The notes beneath the pieces were generated by a model, which saw nothing but the letters and a program-made list of their open reading frames with translations, searched no databases and was not told where the DNA came from. Shown here one piece after another: positions 6,538-9,617 of a DNA stretch of 9,617 nt (positions are counted from its first letter, which is position 1; each line of letters begins with the position of its first letter). The stretch is from the NCBI GenBank assembly GCA_937888735.1, contig CALASN010000203.1, forward strand, positions 1 through 9,617, written 5' to 3'. The DNA comes from UBA5499 sp002426275. Lineage in GTDB: Bacteria; Bacillota; DTU084. The position numbers and the translations under genes are program-made.

Positions 6538-7421
6538 TAATATCTTATTTTTCCCTCTGCTACCCGTTTGAGATGCTGCCCGTAAGGAGAATTGCCATAC
6601 CTGCAAGCTGATTCAAGCAGCGACTTCACATCGATCCAGCCATTGAGATAGGCGATCTCCTCCGGAGCGGATATTTTTATCCCCTGCCGTTTTTCAATGG
6701 TCTGGATGAAATCGGCAGCGTCAAGCAGACTGTCCATGGTGCCCGTATCCAGCCAGGCATAACCTCTGCCCAAAAGCTGCACATTGAGCGTGCCGTCTGC
6801 AAGGTATAAGCGATTCAAATCTGTGATCTCCAGTTCTCCTCTCTCCGACGGCTTTATCTGTTTTGCAAACTGAACCGCCCTCTGGTCATAAAAGTAGAGC
6901 CCGGTGATGCAATAATTTGATTTCGGCTTTTGCGGCTTTTCTTCCAAGGAGACCGCTTTGCCGTTGTCGTCGAATTCAACAATGCCAAATCTTTCCGGAT
7001 CCGGAACGTAATAGCCGAAGATTGTAGCTTCGCCTTGTTCGGCCTTTTCGGTAGCAGCTTTCAAAAGCGAACGAAACCCATTGCCATAAAAAATGTTATC
7101 CCCAAGCACCATGGCGCAGCAATCTCCGCCGATGAATTTCTCTCCAAGCAAAAACGCCTGGGCCAGGCCGTCTGGCGAGGGCTGGATTTCATATGCTAAA
7201 CTGATTCCAAACTGTCTGCCGTCGCCCAAAAGCTTCTTAAAGTTTGCCAGATCCTGCGGCGTTGAAATGATTAGAATCTCCTGGATTCCAGCCAGCATCA
7301 GCGTAGAGAGCGGATAATAAACCATGGGTTTATCGTAGACAGGAAGCAGCTGTTTACTTGTGATCAAGGTCAGGGGATATAATCTTGTCCCCGAACCGCC
7401 GGCGAGAATGATGCCTTTCAT
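6537..7421 (-). CDS. rfbA: Glucose-1-phosphate thymidylyltransferase
   Basis: First step of dTDP-L-rhamnose synthesis: glucose-1-phosphate plus dTTP gives dTDP-glucose and pyrophosphate, in the cytoplasm with Mg2+. The 294-residue protein has the family length. The nucleotide-binding loop GGSGTRLYP is at residues 8-16, SKQLLPVYDKPMVYYPL at 22-38, and VLGDNIFYG has the metal-binding Asp108. EEKPQKPKSNY and WLDTGTMDSL follow. All catalytic blocks are intact, unlike the shortened copy at 4644-4883. ATG 7421 is preceded by AAGGAGA at good spacing. It now stands about 1.9 kb upstream of rfbC-rfbD, separated by the regulator-acyltransferase cassette and the scar. No convincing promoter was found in the 355 bases upstream, so its transcription is unclear. 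Confidence 0.97.
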   Translation of the reverse strand: MKGIILAGGSGTRLYPLTLITSKQLLPVYDKPMVYYPLSTLMLAGIQEILIISTPQDLANFKKLLGDGRQFGISLAYEIQPSPDGLAQAFLLGEKFIGGDCCAMVLGDNIFYGNGFRSLLKAATEKAEQGEATIFGYYVPDPERFGIVEFDDNGKAVSLEEKPQKPKSNYCITGLYFYDQRAVQFAKQIKPSERGELEITDLNRLYLADGTLNVQLLGRGYAWLDTGTMDSLLDAADFIQTIEKRQGIKISAPEEIAYLNGWIDVKSLLESACRYGNSPYGQHLKRVAEGKIRY

Positions 7422-7776
7422 CTGATTCTCCTTTTCACGGTAATAAAACGAAAACTCGCCTCTTCCAAAAATTGCTTGTATTTTCCATTTTTAAGCTTTC
7501 GCTAATACTTTCTTCAAGCCGCCGCTGAATTCCTTTTTAGTGCTGAGCACTCTTTAGCATTAACAATTTCAGCAAGCTCTAGTTAGCTTTTGTGTTAGAA
7601 AAAGCCGAATTTTTTATGGTAAATTACTATTTCACTTTAACTATAGCTGCGAAAAGCCTAACAACCGTTAGCCTTTTGAAGTTCGTCTCTCTTGAGCTTG
7701 TCCAGTGTTTTATCATCCTTTTCATCGTCAGATTTTTATAAAGTTTCTTAGCCATTCATCAGGATCTTACACTATT
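7422..7776. other. Gene-free AT-rich stretch between helicase remnant and rfbA
   Basis: No complete gene is seen. The minus strand contains short peptide-like open pieces broken by stops, such as DPDEWLRNFIKI just after the helicase end. Another, KQFLEEASFRFITVKRRIR, has a TGA that overlaps the rfbA ATG. They may be worn-down C-termini of lost genes, but I recognise none of them. A palindrome AGTGCTGAGCACT sits near 7539-7551 and a GCTTTT/AAAAGC hairpin at 7586-7605. The best hairpin, at 7652-7677, is listed separately. Only weak promoter-like pairs were found. Confidence 0.5.
7652..7677. terminator. Terminator-like hairpin downstream of helicase remnant
   Basis: AAAAGCCTAAC (7652-7662) and GTTAGCCTTTT (7667-7677) form 11-base arms with one mismatch around a four-base loop. 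An A-run on one side and a T-run on the other mean it could work in both directions. It would stop transcripts coming from the recombinase-helicase side before rfbA. Confidence 0.45.
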
Positions 7777-8600
7777 TTATCCCTGCCGGTTTAAGTATTT
7801 ACACGCCGTGCTTACATGATGAATATCCTTCCATAATTCATAGTCTCCGATGACACCCAAACGGTATTTCGCACGGGAAACAGCAACGTTGATGATGTTA
7901 GGTTTCTGACCTACCCATTCTGCTGCACCTTTTCCGTTTCGTGCCCCAGCAATACTTCGTTTGCTTCCTTCCCTTGGAAGGTGTGAATGGTACCGCAGTT
8001 CTCCTTGAGCCAATCCATGATGTCCTGAGAGTCTATCTGTGGCAATTTTGTCGTAATCACCTGACGAATTGCATATTTCAATGCCCGATCCACGGAGACA
8101 AAGGGCGTTATTATATACAGATCAGGCAGCCCATCATAAATATCTATCGCCTGCCCGAACAGGATAGTCACAAAGTCAATCTGTTGCTGCACTACATGGT
8201 TCTTATTACCCTTTTCAGCACCTTGATATCGAACCATACCGACTGAGGCAACAAAAATCTCTGCATCAGATCCGGTTCGGCAGTTTTGTTAAACATTCTA
8301 CCATTTATAAGCCACCTCGCTAAAAATTTTAAACATTGGATCAATGCAACGTCGATGCACAACCAACGGACAACCTAACCACAATTCCTCGTTGTTAAGA
8401 TTGCGAATACCGCCGTATGGGTTAAGTCGGTCGGCTAGCATCTGTACCGACAACTCCGGTCTCCGATAGCTTGACGAAATACTGTTTTCGTCAGCAAAAC
8501 GTTCTTGCAGTTCTCTTGGAATGGTAACAATCGGTTCCACTTGCAACGGATCGCCAACGATAATGGCCTTTCGTGTTCTCCACAATGCACCCAAAGCGCT
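7777..8600 (-). pseudogene. C-terminal part of DNA2/UPF1-like superfamily 1 helicase, frameshifted
   Basis: Helicase motifs appear in order across broken frames. ALGALWRTRKAIIVGDPLQVEP (motif III region) and SYRRPE come first, then GCPLVVHRRCIDPMF (motif IV region), GTIHTFQGKEANEVLL (motif V) and NVAVSRAKYRLGVIGDY (motif VI). The Walker A half is absent because the gene is cut at about 8600 by recombinase DNA. Three single-base changes break the frame: an extra A in the run at 8304-8306, one G too few at 8221-8222, and one G too few at 7928-7929. With these repaired, one continuous reading of about 275 residues ends at KYLNRQG and TAA 7777. ATPase function is impossible without the N-terminal half. 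A shorter relative lies at 4884-5040. Confidence 0.88.
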
Positions 8601-9616
8601 CTAACCAGCAAATCCAGCACCCGGCGTTTGTCGTCAAAGCTCACGCTGTCCCACGTGTCCAGATAGCCGGAAATCTGCTTCACCTGTTCCGGGCTGATCG
8701 TCTCCACGGTCAGCTCCGCGATCTCTTTGACAAGGATTTGCCTCCGGCTGTCCAGTTCCGCAATCTTCACATTCACATAGGAAAGCAGGACTTTGTTCGC
8801 TCCGGTCAGGCTGTCCACCAGCTTTTCAATTTCACTGTCCACACGGGCAAGTTCCACCTGCAAAGCGGTGATTTTCGGATTTCCCTTTGCCGCCCTTTTC
8901 CGGCCCGTAAGCGTCTTGTAGCTTTCCAGTTTCTTCACCATCTGCTGATAAACAAGGGCTTCCAGTTCGGCGGTATAGATTTTCCCGCAGCCGACACAGC
9001 TTTTGTTGTCCAGCCGCTTGGTACAGCGGAGATATTGGCGGCCTACCCGGTTGAAGATGCTCATAAGGGCATATCCGCGGTTTCCGCACTTGATTTTTCC
9101 CGCCAGCCACGTATGGGTGGCTTTCCGAGCCGACTGAATTTTCATGTTGTTCATCAGCTTTTTGCGGCAGGTGAGCCATATATCCGACGGAACGATTCCC
9201 TCATGGGGGGCCAATACCAGCATCTGCCCTTTCAGATTGTGGAGCTTGTCGGGCTTTACGTCCCGCCCCTGATACAGATAGCAGCCGTTTGTGCCCGTGA
9301 AATCGGCGGCGTCATTGACAATGACCGTACCCTGACTTTTGAAAAATTCATACACGTCAAGGTCCGCCTGCGCGTAAACCGGGTTGCGCAGCATCTGCGC
9401 CAGCGTGGGGCGTATCAGTTCCTTACCGTAGAATAAAATCCCCTGTTCGTCAAAGTACCGGGTAACATCCCCATAGGAGGTTTTCGGCTCCGCGTACATC
9501 TCAAACATCAGCCGGATATTCGCCGCTTCCTCCGGGTTTACCACCAGCTGTTGGTTTAAAGTTATCGTAGGTGGGTATTGCACAATTAGGAAGAGGTACC
9601 ATAAGCAGTAGAGAGG
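8435..9616 (-). CDS. Large serine recombinase, partial, with an out-of-frame chimeric tail
   Basis: The frame is open from the window edge; the first usable start inside is GTG 9583 (382 residues to the stop at 8435). Residue numbers count from that GTG. Residues 13-90 match the recombinase domain (LVVNPEEAANIRLMFEMY, RPTLAQMLRNPVYAQAD). About 160-200 is the zinc-ribbon region (IKCGNRGYAL, YLRCTKR, SCVGCG), followed by a long coiled-coil-like stretch (LQVELARVDSEIEKLV to IAELTVETI) and DDKRRVLDLLV. The N-terminal catalytic resolvase domain with its active serine is not in the window. After about residue 327 (8601) the frame reads helicase DNA out of register, so the last 55 residues are junk and the native C-terminus is lost. 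The DNA is visibly richer in G+C than its neighbours. Such enzymes move conjugative or phage elements; this one is probably inactive. Confidence 0.85.
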   Translation of the reverse strand, partial: PLYCLWYLFLIVQYPPTITLNQQLVVNPEEAANIRLMFEMYAEPKTSYGDVTRYFDEQGILFYGKELIRPTLAQMLRNPVYAQADLDVYEFFKSQGTVIVNDAADFTGTNGCYLYQGRDVKPDKLHNLKGQMLVLAPHEGIVPSDIWLTCRKKLMNNMKIQSARKATHTWLAGKIKCGNRGYALMSIFNRVGRQYLRCTKRLDNKSCVGCGKIYTAELEALVYQQMVKKLESYKTLTGRKRAAKGNPKITALQVELARVDSEIEKLVDSLTGANKVLLSYVNVKIAELDSRRQILVKEIAELTVETISPEQVKQISGYLDTWDSVSFDDKRRVLDLLVRALWVHCGEHERPLSLAIRCKWNRLLPFQENCKNVLLTKTVFRQAIGDRSCRYRC

Positions 9617-9617
9617 T

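Noticed and set aside
8573..9436. Long plus-strand open frame of 287 residues
   Set aside because: It lies opposite the recombinase coding region, has no recognisable motif, and is explained by the G+C-rich codon use of the true strand.

Overview
The window looks like accessory chromosome of an anaerobic member of the Bacillota (Clostridia or Negativicutes). The evidence is strong AGGAGG-type ribosome binding sites, a SpoVT/AbrB-type regulator, a fused RfbC-RfbD enzyme and a clostridial-style large serine recombinase. The genus cannot be fixed from the sequence alone. All recognisable genes lie on the minus strand, so transcription runs from high to low coordinates. No tRNA, rRNA, CRISPR array or intact insertion sequence was seen.

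In transcription order: (1) 9617-8601, the C-terminal two thirds of a large serine recombinase, truncated at its 3' end and joined to (2) 8600-7777, the C-terminal part of a DNA2/UPF1-like superfamily 1 helicase broken by three one-base frameshifts. (3) 7776-7422 is a gene-free AT-rich stretch with a terminator-like hairpin. (4) 7421-6537 is intact rfbA. (5) A perfect 32-bp tandem repeat and a near-consensus promoter precede a two-gene cassette of an AbrB-type regulator and an integral-membrane acyltransferase (6406-5118). (6) 5040-4644 is a scar made of a helicase fragment fused to a shrunken second copy of rfbA. (7) 4628-2177 holds rfbC-rfbD (one fused protein) and rfbB. (8) 2137-1 holds three glycosyltransferases; the last is cut by the window edge.

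RfbA, RfbB and the RfbC-RfbD fusion together make the whole dTDP-L-rhamnose pathway from glucose-1-phosphate. The glycosyltransferases (two StrF-like paralogues flanking one WbbL-like GT2 enzyme) presumably use this or other sugars to build a rhamnose-containing surface polysaccharide, and the acyltransferase may decorate it. The scar shows that rfbA once lay directly upstream of rfbC-rfbD. The same helicase-rfbA pair now occurs twice, once nearly whole and once as a remnant, with the regulator-acyltransferase cassette between the copies. This duplication is the most notable structure in the window. I saw no convincing evidence of a wholly new biological system.
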